This document shows, piece by piece, positions 39,452 to 48,395 of a DNA stretch of 64,000 nt. The DNA comes from Planococcus sp. 107-1. GTDB taxonomy: Bacteria > Bacillota > Bacilli > Bacillales_A > Planococcaceae. Position 1 is the first letter of the stretch. Each line of letters opens with the position of its first letter. The stretch spans positions 2,790,001 through 2,854,000 of the forward strand of contig NZ_CP090977.1 of NCBI RefSeq assembly GCF_021513255.1, written 5' to 3'. Below the pieces are notes generated by a model. That model worked only from the letters and a program-made list of their open reading frames with translations, ran no database searches and was not told the origin of the DNA. The position numbers and the translations under genes are program-made.

Positions 39452-40312
39452 ATGTACAAAGTACAGGAAGTGGCAAAAATTGCTGGTGTCAGTGTTCGCA
39501 CACTTCACCATTACGACAGCATTGGATTGTTGAAACCATCGAATATTGGTTCTAATCGTTACCGCTATTATAATGATGCAGATTTGCGTTTGCTCCAGCA
39601 TATTTTATTTTTCAAAGAAATTGGATTCTCATTGAAAAAAATCCAGGAAATCGTTGCTGAAGGGTTCGACACTACTTACGCATTGACCACACATATTGAT
39701 TTGTTGAGAAAGAAAAAAGAGCGGATTGAAAGCTTGATCAGCAGCGCTGAGCAAACTTTGCTTGAGAATGCAGGAGCAGAACCTTTGGCTAATGCAGATC
39801 GCTTTGCAGCTTTTTCCATCAAAAAAACAGACGATGACATCAAAAAATATAAACTGGCTGCAACTGAACTTGATGCGAAGCCAATTGCCGATTCTACTGT
39901 AACGGACGATGAAATAATTGAAGTTAGCGCTGAAGAGCTTACGCCATTTGTAAACTCGCCAGTAGAACTTGAAGAGTTTATTGAAGAAACAAATTCCATT
40001 GAAGAGCCTCAACCCGAAAAGGAAGAAGAAGATTTGGAAGAAATCAACCGGGAAGGAAATCGCATCTATCAATCAGTTGCAAGTTTGATGCACCTTTCTC
40101 CGAAAGCGGCGGAAGTACAGAAAGAAATGCATGCTTATTTCACTTTGCTGAACCGCTTCTATGATTGCACGCCTAAAATGTTCCGTGGCCTTGCCGACCT
40201 TTATGCAGCTGATAGCCGTTTCGCTAATAATATTGATCAGCATGGACAAGGATTGGCAAACTATTTGAAAGAAGCGATGTACGTTTACGCTTCCATTTTG
40301 CAAGATGCGTGA
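39452..40312 (+). CDS. MerR-family regulator with TipAS ligand domain
   Basis: A 286-aa regulator. Residues 1-70 form the winged helix (YKVQEVAKIAGVSVRTLHHYD); about 75-115 are the dimerisation coil. About 135-195 are an acidic insert rich in Glu and Asp, and 200-286 are a TipAS-type domain (MHAYFTLLNRFYDCTPKMF, then YLKEAMYVYA). Mta and TipAL are known relatives that sense hydrophobic drugs and activate exporter genes and themselves. The acidic insert is longer than in Mta. AGAGGTG precedes the ATG. Probably autoregulated via the promoter at 39403-39433. Confidence 0.88.
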   Translation: MYKVQEVAKIAGVSVRTLHHYDSIGLLKPSNIGSNRYRYYNDADLRLLQHILFFKEIGFSLKKIQEIVAEGFDTTYALTTHIDLLRKKKERIESLISSAEQTLLENAGAEPLANADRFAAFSIKKTDDDIKKYKLAATELDAKPIADSTVTDDEIIEVSAEELTPFVNSPVELEEFIEETNSIEEPQPEKEEEDLEEINREGNRIYQSVASLMHLSPKAAEVQKEMHAYFTLLNRFYDCTPKMFRGLADLYAADSRFANNIDQHGQGLANYLKEAMYVYASILQDA

Positions 40313-40433
40313 GTTAATCGGGCCATGCAGCAGCTGTGGCAAAGACATCTATTGCCGGGACGGATTTCTTGATGGGGTTTATGTTGACGGTGAACTGATT
40401 TGCTTTGACTGTGCGGAAGAACAAGAACAATAA
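40305..40433 (+). CDS. 42-aa zinc-ribbon-like small protein overlapping the MerR gene
   Basis: An ATG 8 nt inside the end of the MerR gene opens a 42-codon frame: MRELIGPCSSCGKDIYC..., with Cys8, Cys11, Cys17, Cys33 and Cys36. C-x2-C...C-x2-C spacing is typical of treble-clef or zinc-ribbon proteins; ELICFDCAEE forms the second knuckle. It ends just before a strong terminator, so it belongs to the MerR transcript and is probably translationally coupled. No function can be named. Confidence 0.65.
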   Translation: MRELIGPCSSCGKDIYCRDGFLDGVYVDGELICFDCAEEQEQ

Positions 40434-40438
40434 AACAG

Positions 40439-40472
40439 AAAAAAACGCTGCCGGATTTCGGCAGCGTTTTTC
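40439..40472 (+). terminator. Terminator of the MerR/zinc-ribbon unit
   Basis: AAAAACGCTGCCG, loop GATTT, CGGCAGCGTTTTT. Confidence 0.9.
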
Positions 40473-40500
40473 TTATTTTCCTGATATTAACAACTCGATT

Positions 40501-40907
40501 CGAATCTAAGCGGCTGTTTCCGCTTTTCTTATTGTCCAGACTCCAGCGCCCAACCCCTCGAGGTCTTAAGCCACCCAGCTCTGGAAATCAGGATTTCCGC
40601 CGCCGGTCGCCTTAAGCTTGTCGGGGCTTACCGGGCGCTTCCGCTTTTCTTATTGTCTAGACTCCAACAGCCAGATTCTCGGGTCATAAGTCAATCTGGC
40701 TGGGCGGCTGAAAAAACGCCGCTTCGCCAGTTCGCCTTATGCCTTTCGAATCTAAGCGGCTGTTTCCGCTTTTCTTATTGTCCAGACTCCAACAGCCAGA
40801 TTCTCGGGTCATAAGTCAATCTGGCTGGGCGGCTGAAAAAACGCCGCTTCGCCAGTTCGCCTTATGCCTTTCGAATCTAAGCGGCTGTTTCCGCTTTTCT
40901 TTTATAC
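40501..40907 (+). repeat. Dispersed repeat cluster with 125-bp tandem duplication
   Basis: About 400 bp without a convincing gene. It holds a partial type B end (40501-40530), a type A unit (40531-40639; AACCCCTCGAGGTC against CTTGTCGGGGCT) and two type B units (40640-40764 and 40765-40889). The B units repeat with a period of 125 bp and differ by one base in the part inspected (GTCTAG versus GTCCAG). Each type B unit has CAGCCAGATTCTCGGGTC facing TTCGAATCTAAGCGGCTG, an imperfect long inverted repeat. Units are separated by TTCCGCTTTTCTTATTGTC. Confidence 0.8.
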
Positions 40908-41864
40908 TTCAGCTGTTTCTTTAATCGCATCTAACCGCTCTTGCACTTCAGCACCGGTTAACCCGTGCTCAAACGCATAACGGTTGCGTGGATGCTCGCG
41001 GCATTCGTCTGAGCAAGAACGCATATATTTGTGTTCGTTTTCTTCAGAGGCCAAAATTTTCTTATTGCATTCCGGGTTTGCACAGTTTACATAGCGTTCA
41101 CATGGTTCGCCAGTAAAGTGGTCTTTCCCTACAACAACATGCTCAACTTGGTTGATCGGCACGGCAATACGCTCATCAAAGACGTACATTTGTCCATCCC
41201 AAAGTTGTCCTTTTACTTCTGGATCTTTTCCGTAAGTTGCGATGCCGCCGTGCAATTGAGCCACGTCTTCAAAGCCTTCTCTTTTCAGCCAGCCAGAGAA
41301 TTTTTCACAGCGGATTCCGCCTGTGCAGTAAGTCAAAATTTTCTTGCCTTCAAACATCTCTTTGTTTTCACGGACCCATTCCGGCAAATCACGGAAGTTT
41401 TCAACATCCGGACGCACAGCGCCGCGGAAGTGGCCTAAATCATATTCGTAATCGTTGCGTGCATCTAGCACGATTGTATCCTGGTCCTGCATGCGTTTAT
41501 AGAATTCTGCAGGCTCTAAATAAGTTCCCGTCAATTCATGTGGATTGATGTCTTCTTCCAATCCTAAGTGGACGATTTCCTTTTTAGGGCGTACATGCAT
41601 TTTTTTGAATGCATGGCCATCAGCTGCATCTATTTTGAAAACGATATCTGAAAAGCGCGAGTCGCTCTTCAGCATTTCCATGTATGCTTCTGTTTGTTCG
41701 ATTGTACCTGAACATGTACCGTTGATTCCTTCCTCGGAAACAAGGATGCGTCCTTTTAATCCAAGTTCCTTGCACGCTGCCAAATGTTCAGCTGCGAACG
41801 TTTCCGGATCTTCAATCGGCGTATATAGATAGTAAAGTAAAACATTGTGTGTATGATTTTGCAT
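40902..41864 (-). CDS. trhO: tRNA uridine(34) hydroxylase (rhodanese-family)
   Basis: A 320-aa TrhO/YceA-type protein: N-terminal ferredoxin-like domain ([17 protein letters not shown]), central rhodanese domain with the active-site loop [15 protein letters not shown], and a C-terminal cysteine-rich part ([15 protein letters not shown] and CSDEC). It hydroxylates U34 in certain tRNAs toward 5-methoxyuridine. GGGGG precedes the ATG at 41864. The repeat cluster touches its 3' end. No partner gene adjacent. Confidence 0.92.
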   Translation of the reverse strand: MQNHTHNVLLYYLYTPIEDPETFAAEHLAACKELGLKGRILVSEEGINGTCSGTIEQTEAYMEMLKSDSRFSDIVFKIDAADGHAFKKMHVRPKKEIVHLGLEEDINPHELTGTYLEPAEFYKRMQDQDTIVLDARNDYEYDLGHFRGAVRPDVENFRDLPEWVRENKEMFEGKKILTYCTGGIRCEKFSGWLKREGFEDVAQLHGGIATYGKDPEVKGQLWDGQMYVFDERIAVPINQVEHVVVGKDHFTGEPCERYVNCANPECNKKILASEENEHKYMRSCSDECREHPRNRYAFEHGLTGAEVQERLDAIKETAEV

Positions 41865-41994
41865 GAATCATACCCCCTATTCTTCAATTTGTCCCTTTAG
41901 CCATTTTAGGCTTTAAAAACCTAGATTATTTTACATCATAAGCCGGTAAATTTCAACTTTTACAAGATTTTGCGAATGCCCTGATAATGAAAAA

Positions 41995-42016
41995 ACAGCT
42001 GCCCCTCGGCAGCTGT
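41995..42016 (-). terminator. Possible terminator of the glycerate dehydrogenase gene
   Basis: ACAGCTGCC, loop CCTC, GGCAGCTGT; the following minus-strand sequence TTTTTTCAT is T-rich. Confidence 0.65.
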
Positions 42017-42028
42017 CCTTCTTGTTAT

Positions 42029-42980
42029 TTAGCAAACTCTATTTTTGACAGAACGCCCTTCCAAGCAAGAACGGATCGCTTCGGCATTCAATGCCATCAT
42101 TGCCAAACGTGTTTGAATGGCCGCACTTCCGATATGGGGAAGGACGGTCACATTCGGCAAAGTCAGAAGCGGATGGTCTAATGGCACCGGTTCCTTTTCG
42201 AAAACGTCCAGACCCGCCTCCCCAAATTTTTTCAGACTTCAATGCCTCGTACAGGGCTTGCTCATCCACAATGCCGCCGCGTGCTACGTTGATCAGGCAT
42301 GCCGTATCTTTCATGAGTGAAAGTTCGCGTTCGCTGATCATTCCTTTTGTCTCTTCTGTAAGCGGCGTCAGAATGACGACGAAATCCGAGTTTTGCAGAA
42401 GATCATCGAGTTCAGCATATTTTACATCTTCCAAGCTTCTTCTTGTTCTATTGTGATAAAGGACATTCATGCCAAACCCTTGACCGCGCCTAGCCACCGC
42501 TTCTCCGATCCGCCCCATGCCGATAATCCCGAGAGTGGCACCGCCGACTTGCTGCCCTGCCATGCCCATAGGCGACCACGATTTCCAATCCCCAGAGCGG
42601 ACTGATTTTTCCGCTTCAATAATGCGGCGCGCTGTCGCCAGCAGCAATGCAAATGTTAAGTCAGCCGTCGCTTCTGTTAGAACTTCAGGTGTATTCGTGA
42701 CCATTACTCCGTGTTTCCGCGCAGCATCCAAATCGATATTATTATAGCCGACTGCTAAATTAGCAACGACTTTCAAGTTTGGTGCGGCTTCAAAAACTTC
42801 CTCATCAATCTGATTGGACAACATTGCCCATAGCGCATGCGCCTCTTTTACCTGATTTATGATCTCTTCTTTAGGAGCGGAAGTTTGATCGTCGTGCCAC
42901 ATTCGGACCTCATAAGAGTTCTGTAATTCTGCCACTGCCTCATCCGGCAATTTTTGTGTAATATAAATGATCGGTTTCAT
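42029..42980 (-). pseudogene. D-2-hydroxyacid (glycerate/glyoxylate) dehydrogenase, one-base frameshift
   Basis: The open part has the NAD loop GATLGIIGMGRIGEAVARR and the catalytic Arg in INVARGGIVDEQALYEAL, typical of D-glycerate/glyoxylate reductases. After KIWGG the frame is lost. Removing one base from the C3 run at 42213-42215 restores GLDVFEKEPVPLDHPLL and the catalytic His block VTVLPHIGSA, ending at a TAA at 42029-42031, for 316 aa in all. The catalytic His is thus present in the DNA but out of frame. Confidence 0.85.
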
Positions 42981-43026
42981 ACAATACCTCCATTTTTTCT
43001 ATTATCAAACAATTATAGCAACTAAA

Positions 43027-43054
43027 AAAACTGCCGGCAAACGCCAACAGTTTT
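43027..43054 (-). terminator. Probable terminator of the DedA gene
   Basis: AAAACTGCCGGC, loop, GCCAACAGTTTT with a small internal mismatch. Confidence 0.6.
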
Positions 43055-43064
43055 CCCAATATCT

Positions 43065-43682
43065 TCAATCCATTTCACGAGTTCTTATTTTTTTGAAATA
43101 ATACCAAACTACTGCAATCGCGAAAAGAGCAATTGCAGCGTACACCACATTTGAATAGATATCCAATTGTTTTAAAATCGCTTCCCGGTTATCGCCAACC
43201 GCTTCTCCGACAAATACGAGTACAGTATTCCAAAGCAAAGTTCCAAGTGTGGTAAAGGTAAGGAACAGCCATAACTTCATATTGGACATTCCAGCAGGAA
43301 TGGAAATCAGACTGCGCACGAGCGGAATCAGACGTCCGAAAAAGATGGTCCAAATTCCATATTTATCAAACCAGTGATCTGCCCGGTGGATATCTGATTT
43401 TTTCACTCTTAGCCAACTGCCGTATTTTTCGACGACTCTTTCTAAACGCTCCACATCTACCAGCAGTCCTACTCCGTATAAGATGACAGCTCCTACTACC
43501 GATCCTGCTGTGGAAGCGAGAATAACACCCAACATCGTCATATCGGTCGTAGTTGTCATAAATCCGCCTACTGTCAATATCACTTCAGAAGGAATGGGAG
43601 GAAAAACGTTTTCCAGCATGATCAGCAGGAATATCCCGATATATCCATAATCCGACATGATGCCTGTAATCCATTGCTCCAT
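43065..43682 (-). CDS. DedA-family membrane protein
   Basis: A 205-aa protein with four to five helices. LENVFPPIPSEVIL near the start and the later FGRLIPLVRSLISIPAGMSNM are the two conserved DedA blocks (the second with the F-x-R-x3-P-x3-R pattern). DedA proteins act as lipid carriers or flippases, including undecaprenyl phosphate recycling. AAGGGG precedes the ATG. It lies 13 nt after the phosphoesterase gene and probably forms an operon with it. Confidence 0.9.
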   Translation of the reverse strand: MEQWITGIMSDYGYIGIFLLIMLENVFPPIPSEVILTVGGFMTTTTDMTMLGVILASTAGSVVGAVILYGVGLLVDVERLERVVEKYGSWLRVKKSDIHRADHWFDKYGIWTIFFGRLIPLVRSLISIPAGMSNMKLWLFLTFTTLGTLLWNTVLVFVGEAVGDNREAILKQLDIYSNVVYAAIALFAIAVVWYYFKKIRTREMD

Positions 43683-43695
43683 TATTTTGCCCCTT

Positions 43696-44781
43696 TTATT
43701 TTATTTCTTTAAAGTTCATCTTGATCGACCATAACTCCGATCGGCTGCCGGTACGGATTGGCGGACCCCAAAATCCAAAGCCTGAGGAGACCAAAAAATG
43801 GGTGCTGCCTATTTTCCGGTAGCCGTAATCCAATTCGAAAACTTTTCGGGTTATCAAATGGTTTGGCCACATCTGCCCTTTATGAGTATGCCCGGAAATA
43901 TGAAAATCTACACCCACTGGAATCGGCGTTTTTAAATCGGAAGGCGTATGGTCCATGACGATCCAAGGCAATTTCTGACCCGGTTTTAATAATTCCAGCG
44001 CGCGGCGCTTGCCATTCGTCCGATCTTCCCGCCCTGTAATATAAAAACGATCCGCCACTAAAATGGTTTCATCCCGCAGAATTTTCACGCCTGAACTTTC
44101 CATCAACCGCTCAAGCAATGGGATTTTCTTTCCATAATATTCATGATTTCCAAGAACGCCATAGACACCGAGTTTAGATTTCAATTTATCCATTTCCTCT
44201 TTCATTCCGTAGCGGGCATACCAAATTGGATCATCATCGACCAAATCGCCAGCCAAGAGCACCAAATCCGGATTTAACCGGTTGGCTCTATCTACAAACC
44301 GTTTTAGATGCCGCTTTCCGGATAGTACCCCTAAATGGAAATCAGAACCCACGACAATCTGCAGGGGCTCCTGCTCCGGCCCTTCCACTTCAATTTCCAA
44401 TTCCCGGAGAACCGGACTGTAAGCGAGATAAGAACCGATGGCAAATATAGCAGCAAACAAAATCGCTACTGAGGTACCCAGGATGAAAACTTCATTATCC
44501 ATATTGATCAATAAGCCGATAATATTGGCCAACGGAATAAGCAGAATCGCGTATTGCAAAAATGCAAACCAGTAAGATCCGATGATGGTAAATGCCAGCC
44601 ATCTATGTCCGAGCCTGCCGATGAAAAAGCTGAATGCGATGAGCAGCCAAAGGACAGAAAATAGCCCGATATTCATCCAGGGGGCGATGGTTTCCACCCA
44701 TAGGTATACATTCCAGCCTAAGTAGACCACTAACAGCAAATAGATGCCGAGCGCTCCTATAATAGAACTTGCTATTTTCAT
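43696..44781 (-). CDS. Membrane metallophosphoesterase
   Basis: A 361-aa protein with four N-terminal membrane helices (about residues 5-125) and a calcineurin-like phosphoesterase domain with SDFHLG, AGDLVDDD, GNHEYYG, MDHTP and SGHTHKGQ metal motifs. YkuE-type relatives work on phospholipid-linked substrates; the present substrate is unknown. First gene of a two-gene unit with DedA, which suggests a lipid-related role. Confidence 0.85.
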   Translation of the reverse strand: MKIASSIIGALGIYLLLVVYLGWNVYLWVETIAPWMNIGLFSVLWLLIAFSFFIGRLGHRWLAFTIIGSYWFAFLQYAILLIPLANIIGLLINMDNEVFILGTSVAILFAAIFAIGSYLAYSPVLRELEIEVEGPEQEPLQIVVGSDFHLGVLSGKRHLKRFVDRANRLNPDLVLLAGDLVDDDPIWYARYGMKEEMDKLKSKLGVYGVLGNHEYYGKKIPLLERLMESSGVKILRDETILVADRFYITGREDRTNGKRRALELLKPGQKLPWIVMDHTPSDLKTPIPVGVDFHISGHTHKGQMWPNHLITRKVFELDYGYRKIGSTHFLVSSGFGFWGPPIRTGSRSELWSIKMNFKEIK

Positions 44782-44916
44782 ACGAAGTTCCTCTCTTCTT
44801 TTTATATAGAAGCTATTATAGCATCTTCCCCTTTATTCAGCCTTGCTGAGAAGCAGCTAAGCCTCAAGTCTTAGTCAAAGATGCAGTCAGGGACCGTGTT
44901 GCGAAATTCAGACCCT

Positions 44917-44925
44917 TGGTATGAT
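44917..44925 (+). promoter_or_regulatory. Extended -10 promoter of the lia-type operon
   Basis: TGGTATGAT is a TGn-extended -10 box. The best -35, TTGCGA at 44899, is only 15 bp away, so activation by a regulator is likely. Three AGTC motifs (44869-44890 area) lie just upstream and could be part of a LiaR site. Confidence 0.5.
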
Positions 44926-44954
44926 TAGGGTACAAATTGAGAGGAGGAGTTAAA

Positions 44955-45296
44955 TTGAATAAGTTTTGGATGATTACACTCGGCGCTATCGCCGGCATTA
45001 TCGTACTTTCCAATCTCGGCGCTATTGTGGGATTGGCTATCTCCGGATTGATTCTTTACATGGGCGTGCATTATTACTTGAAAAGCACGTCAACAGCAGC
45101 AAAAGTTTGGTGGGGCTTTGTCGGAGCAATCGGCGTTTTGTCTGCCATCTCGAATGTACCGGCATTGATCGGCGTTGCCGCAGCATATGGTCTATGGATG
45201 ATTTACCGCAAATGGAATGAACAACCCGTAACCGTTGCTAAAACAAATGATCCGTTTACAAATTTCGAAAAACAATGGAATAAGCTTTCAAAATAA
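44955..45296 (+). CDS. Small membrane protein at the head of the lia operon (LiaI-like position)
   Basis: A 113-aa protein with three membrane helices (about 5-40 in two segments, 50-82) and a charged cytoplasmic tail ending FEKQWNKLSK. It corresponds by place and size to LiaI, the membrane anchor for LiaH in Bacillus, though its sequence is closer to small proteins often misnamed flagellar rod proteins. The TTG at 44955 is the start: GGAGGAG lies 6 nt upstream. Twelve nt separate it from the PspA gene. Confidence 0.75.
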   Translation: MNKFWMITLGAIAGIIVLSNLGAIVGLAISGLILYMGVHYYLKSTSTAAKVWWGFVGAIGVLSAISNVPALIGVAAAYGLWMIYRKWNEQPVTVAKTNDPFTNFEKQWNKLSK

Positions 45297-45308
45297 GGAG
45301 GAATAGAA

Positions 45309-45947
45309 ATGACATCAATATGGGAACGTTTTAAATTTGCAGTCGCAACTGACATGGATGCATTAGTATCAAAAAAAGAGGAAAAAAACCCACTCGCTGT
45401 GTTGAACCGCTACATCCTAGAAGCAGAAAAACAGACAACCGATACCGGGAAATGGGTGGAACGCCAAGCCCAATTAAATGTTAAACTGGACAAGGAATTG
45501 GAAGAAGCAACAACAATGCTGCAGAAACGCCAATCTCAGCTTGAATTGGCCCAAGCTTCCGGAGAAAATGATTTATCCGTTTTCGCCGAAATGGAAGTGG
45601 CAGCTTACTCAAACCGGGTGTCGGAATTGAAGCGCAGCATCTCAGAGAACTTGGAAGAATTGACGGTTCTTGAACAGCGCTACGAAGAAATGAAACATAA
45701 AGTGAAAGACATGAAAGTCAAACAGCTCCAATTGATGGGGAAAGAAAATGCAACACGCGCCCATCATCAAATGGATAAAGTGCTAAATCCGGAACTCGCT
45801 GCAGAGCGTCTGGGCTCCTATGACGATATGGCTTCCTACATTAAAAACCTGGGAGCCAAAGTGGAACAAGACCATGAACGTTCTGCCATGGAGCGCCGCT
45901 TGGAGTTATTAGAAAAAAACAGCGCACAACAAAAGGAAATTGGTTAA
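45309..45947 (+). CDS. liaH: PspA/IM30-family phage-shock protein (LiaH-like)
   Basis: A 212-aa, almost wholly coiled-coil protein beginning TSIWERFKFAVATDMDALVSK, an amphipathic membrane-binding helix, with NPLAVLNRYILEAEKQ following: the PspA/IM30 pattern. Such proteins form large oligomers that protect damaged membranes. Preceded by AAGGAGG. In the lia system it is the main target of LiaR. Confidence 0.9.
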   Translation: MTSIWERFKFAVATDMDALVSKKEEKNPLAVLNRYILEAEKQTTDTGKWVERQAQLNVKLDKELEEATTMLQKRQSQLELAQASGENDLSVFAEMEVAAYSNRVSELKRSISENLEELTVLEQRYEEMKHKVKDMKVKQLQLMGKENATRAHHQMDKVLNPELAAERLGSYDDMASYIKNLGAKVEQDHERSAMERRLELLEKNSAQQKEIG

Positions 45948-46012
45948 ACTAAAGTGAGAAGAAGATTACTTCTTCTCATTTTTCTGCTACAAAGAAGGGG
46001 GCAAAAACTGCG

Positions 46013-46708
46013 ATGCGCAATTTAACTACTAACAAACAAGCGTTTTTCATCTTAAGCGCTTTATTTCTCATATTCGTGGAAGCTGCATTTTTCCAAAATG
46101 GCAGCGTGTTTTTGGTTCTTCTTGGTATCGGACTGCTCTATTATGGAATGAAAAAAACCACGAAATCCAGAAAATCGTATATCTGGACTGGCTTTATCTT
46201 GATCGGCATCTCTGTTTTGTCCATGTGGAGTTTACGCCTTCTCGTTTTCGGCGTAGCCATCTACTTATTGGTCAAGCTTTGGAAAGGTGAAGAATGGGAG
46301 CAAACCGTTCCGATTCAAGGGATGGTCGATAAAGGGCTCATCCAAAACAAATTCTTTTCGGCTCAAAGCACCCCGATTGAATCTTACGAATGGAAAGACA
46401 TCCACGTTCAAGGGTTTGTCGGTGATTTGCTGATTGATGCCACGCAAACCGTCTTGCCTAAAAAGACTTCTGTCATTTCCGTGCGGCAAGGATTCGGAAA
46501 AGTGAAAGTCATTCTTCCCTACGAAGTTCCCGTCCGTATTTTCTATACGACATTGCTCGGGGAAGCACGCTTTTTCACCGGAAGCAAGCAGCGTATCTGG
46601 AACGGCACTGTACACGCGGAAGACGGTTTTTCAGAAGATGATAATCGCACAGAAATGATCGTCACCATCACCACCTGGATGGGAGATGTCGAGGTGATCC
46701 GCCGATGA
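46013..46708 (+). CDS. liaF: LiaF-like negative regulator, membrane protein
   Basis: A 231-aa protein: about four N-terminal helices (residues 10-90), then a C-terminal LiaF/DUF2154 beta domain with FVGDLLIDATQTVLPK and the end TWMGDVEVI. LiaF holds the kinase LiaS inactive until cell-wall antibiotics act. Its stop overlaps the liaS start by 4 nt. There is no liaG between liaH and liaF, unlike B. subtilis. Confidence 0.9.
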   Translation: MRNLTTNKQAFFILSALFLIFVEAAFFQNGSVFLVLLGIGLLYYGMKKTTKSRKSYIWTGFILIGISVLSMWSLRLLVFGVAIYLLVKLWKGEEWEQTVPIQGMVDKGLIQNKFFSAQSTPIESYEWKDIHVQGFVGDLLIDATQTVLPKKTSVISVRQGFGKVKVILPYEVPVRIFYTTLLGEARFFTGSKQRIWNGTVHAEDGFSEDDNRTEMIVTITTWMGDVEVIRR

Positions 46709-47748
46709 AAAAACTTGTGCCGCGCAGTTTATTTTTCACCGCATTATTTGCAGCGATTATCTTCAGCATTTTGATCGTCTTGCTTGGTCTTCCTTCTGTT
46801 CAAACCTGGTCAGTGCTATGGGAAGATTTTGTAGCCGGCCTTCCATTCGGCATTTGGCTTTTGGTCCTGATTTTGGCTTTATCCGGCGGCATTGCCTGGT
46901 GGACAGAATCGTTGTCTCGTTCCAAAGTCCAAGAAGTCGAGGATATCTTCCAAGCTCTCTTGAGAAATGAAGACCAAACGGTCATTGAAGCGGCCCATAT
47001 GAAGACGCTTCCTGCAAATCTATCAAATTCCATTTTAAAACTGCAAAAATTGCTGGAGTCGCAGCGAAGAAGTTTGACGCGGATTTCGAATGAACGGGCT
47101 GAAACCCAAGACAAGCTGATCCAAGAACGGCTCGTTATGGAGCGGCAGCGCCTTGCCCGGGAATTGCATGACTCGGTATCACAGCAATTGTTCGCCGCAT
47201 CCATGCTCTTGTCATCGATGACTGAACAGGACAATGCTTCGCCCGGCTTATTGCAGACCGAAAAAATGGTCCAACAGGCTCAGCTTGAAATGCGTGCTTT
47301 GCTCCTCCATTTGCGGCCGGCTGCCCTGCACGATAAAAGCTTGCGGCGAGGCTTATATGAACTCGTATCTGAACTCAAAGAGAAAGTCTATTTTAAAATT
47401 GAACATAAGCTCGAAGAAGTTCCTTTGCAAAAAGGCGCGGAAGACCATTTGTTTCGTATCGCCCAAGAAACTTTATCCAATACACTGCGCCACTCCAAAG
47501 CGACCGAAGTCCATATCTTATTTATTGAACGTGATGATTTTGCCATTTTACGCATACAGGATAACGGTGTCGGTTTTGAAAGCGAGCAGTCGAAGTCCAC
47601 TTCTTACGGATTAAAGCATATTGAAGAGCGGGCGATTGAAATTGGGGCCATCAGCAAAATTGTATCCGTACCTTCTGAAGGAACCATTGTGGAAGTGAAA
47701 GTCCCTATCGAAAGGAAGATTTCCAATGATCCGAATCTTATTAGTTGA
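46705..47748 (+). CDS. liaS: LiaS-like sensor histidine kinase
   Basis: A 347-aa kinase with two membrane helices close together (about 10-30 and 45-65) and almost no outer domain, the intramembrane-sensing type. A coil follows, then HisKA_3 with RLARELHDSVSQQLFAASM (phospho-His in ELHD) and an ATPase with the NTLRH N-box and DNGVGF G-box. It overlaps liaF and liaR, so all three are coupled. It responds to cell-envelope stress in known systems. Confidence 0.92.
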   Translation: MKKLVPRSLFFTALFAAIIFSILIVLLGLPSVQTWSVLWEDFVAGLPFGIWLLVLILALSGGIAWWTESLSRSKVQEVEDIFQALLRNEDQTVIEAAHMKTLPANLSNSILKLQKLLESQRRSLTRISNERAETQDKLIQERLVMERQRLARELHDSVSQQLFAASMLLSSMTEQDNASPGLLQTEKMVQQAQLEMRALLLHLRPAALHDKSLRRGLYELVSELKEKVYFKIEHKLEEVPLQKGAEDHLFRIAQETLSNTLRHSKATEVHILFIERDDFAILRIQDNGVGFESEQSKSTSYGLKHIEERAIEIGAISKIVSVPSEGTIVEVKVPIERKISNDPNLIS

Positions 47749-48361
47749 TGACCATGAAATGGTGCGCATCGGCGTCTCCGCCTACCTTCAATCCCAAGCG
47801 GATATGGAAGTTGCTGGAGAAGCTGCCAACGGCGAGGAAGCCGTCAAAATGGCCTTGGAACTCCGGCCTGATGTTATCTTAATGGATATGGTTATGCCGG
47901 TCATGAATGGCGCCGAAGCGACGGAAGCCATCATCCGTGAATGGCCCGAAGCGAAAATCATGATCGTGACCAGTTTCCTCGATGATGACAAAGTTTATCC
48001 GGCTTTGAAAGCGGGAGCTGTCAGCTATGTATTAAAAACATCGAAAGCTTCACGCATTGCCGATTCCATCCGCGAAACGATGAACGGAACTTCTGTGCTT
48101 GAACCGGAAGTCATGAGCAAGATGATGAAGCAAATGCGCCATGACCGGGTATTGCATGAAGAACTGACAGACCGCGAGATGGAAATTTTGCTGCTTCTGG
48201 CAAACGGCTACACAAATCAAGAAATAGCCGATCAGCTATTCATCGCTTTAAAGACTGTCAAAACCCATGTCAGCAACCTCCTCGCAAAACTGGAGGTCCA
48301 TGACCGGACCCAAGCAGTGATTTACGCTTTTCAACATAAGCTGGTCTCACCGCCGAAATAA
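47726..48361 (+). CDS. liaR: LiaR-like response regulator
   Basis: A 211-aa NarL/FixJ-type regulator: receiver with VDDHE acidic pair, phospho-Asp in DVILMDMVMP, Thr in MIVTSF and Lys in YVLKTSK, and a LuxR helix-turn-helix NGYTNQEIADQLFIALKTVK. It overlaps liaS by 23 nt. In the known system it activates the operon from its head promoter. Confidence 0.92.
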   Translation: MIRILLVDDHEMVRIGVSAYLQSQADMEVAGEAANGEEAVKMALELRPDVILMDMVMPVMNGAEATEAIIREWPEAKIMIVTSFLDDDKVYPALKAGAVSYVLKTSKASRIADSIRETMNGTSVLEPEVMSKMMKQMRHDRVLHEELTDREMEILLLLANGYTNQEIADQLFIALKTVKTHVSNLLAKLEVHDRTQAVIYAFQHKLVSPPK

Positions 48362-48363
48362 GA

Positions 48364-48393
48364 AACGCCGCCTGAATCCCAGGCGGCGTTTTT
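48364..48393. terminator. Bidirectional terminator
   Basis: AACGCCGCCTG, loop AATC, CAGGCGGCGTT, T run; between convergent liaR and the second kinase gene. Confidence 0.9.
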
Positions 48394-48395
48394 CC

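Noticed and set aside
42029..42215. Novel C-terminal tail of the glycerate dehydrogenase
   Set aside because: The apparent new tail is the out-of-frame reading of the conserved catalytic His region.
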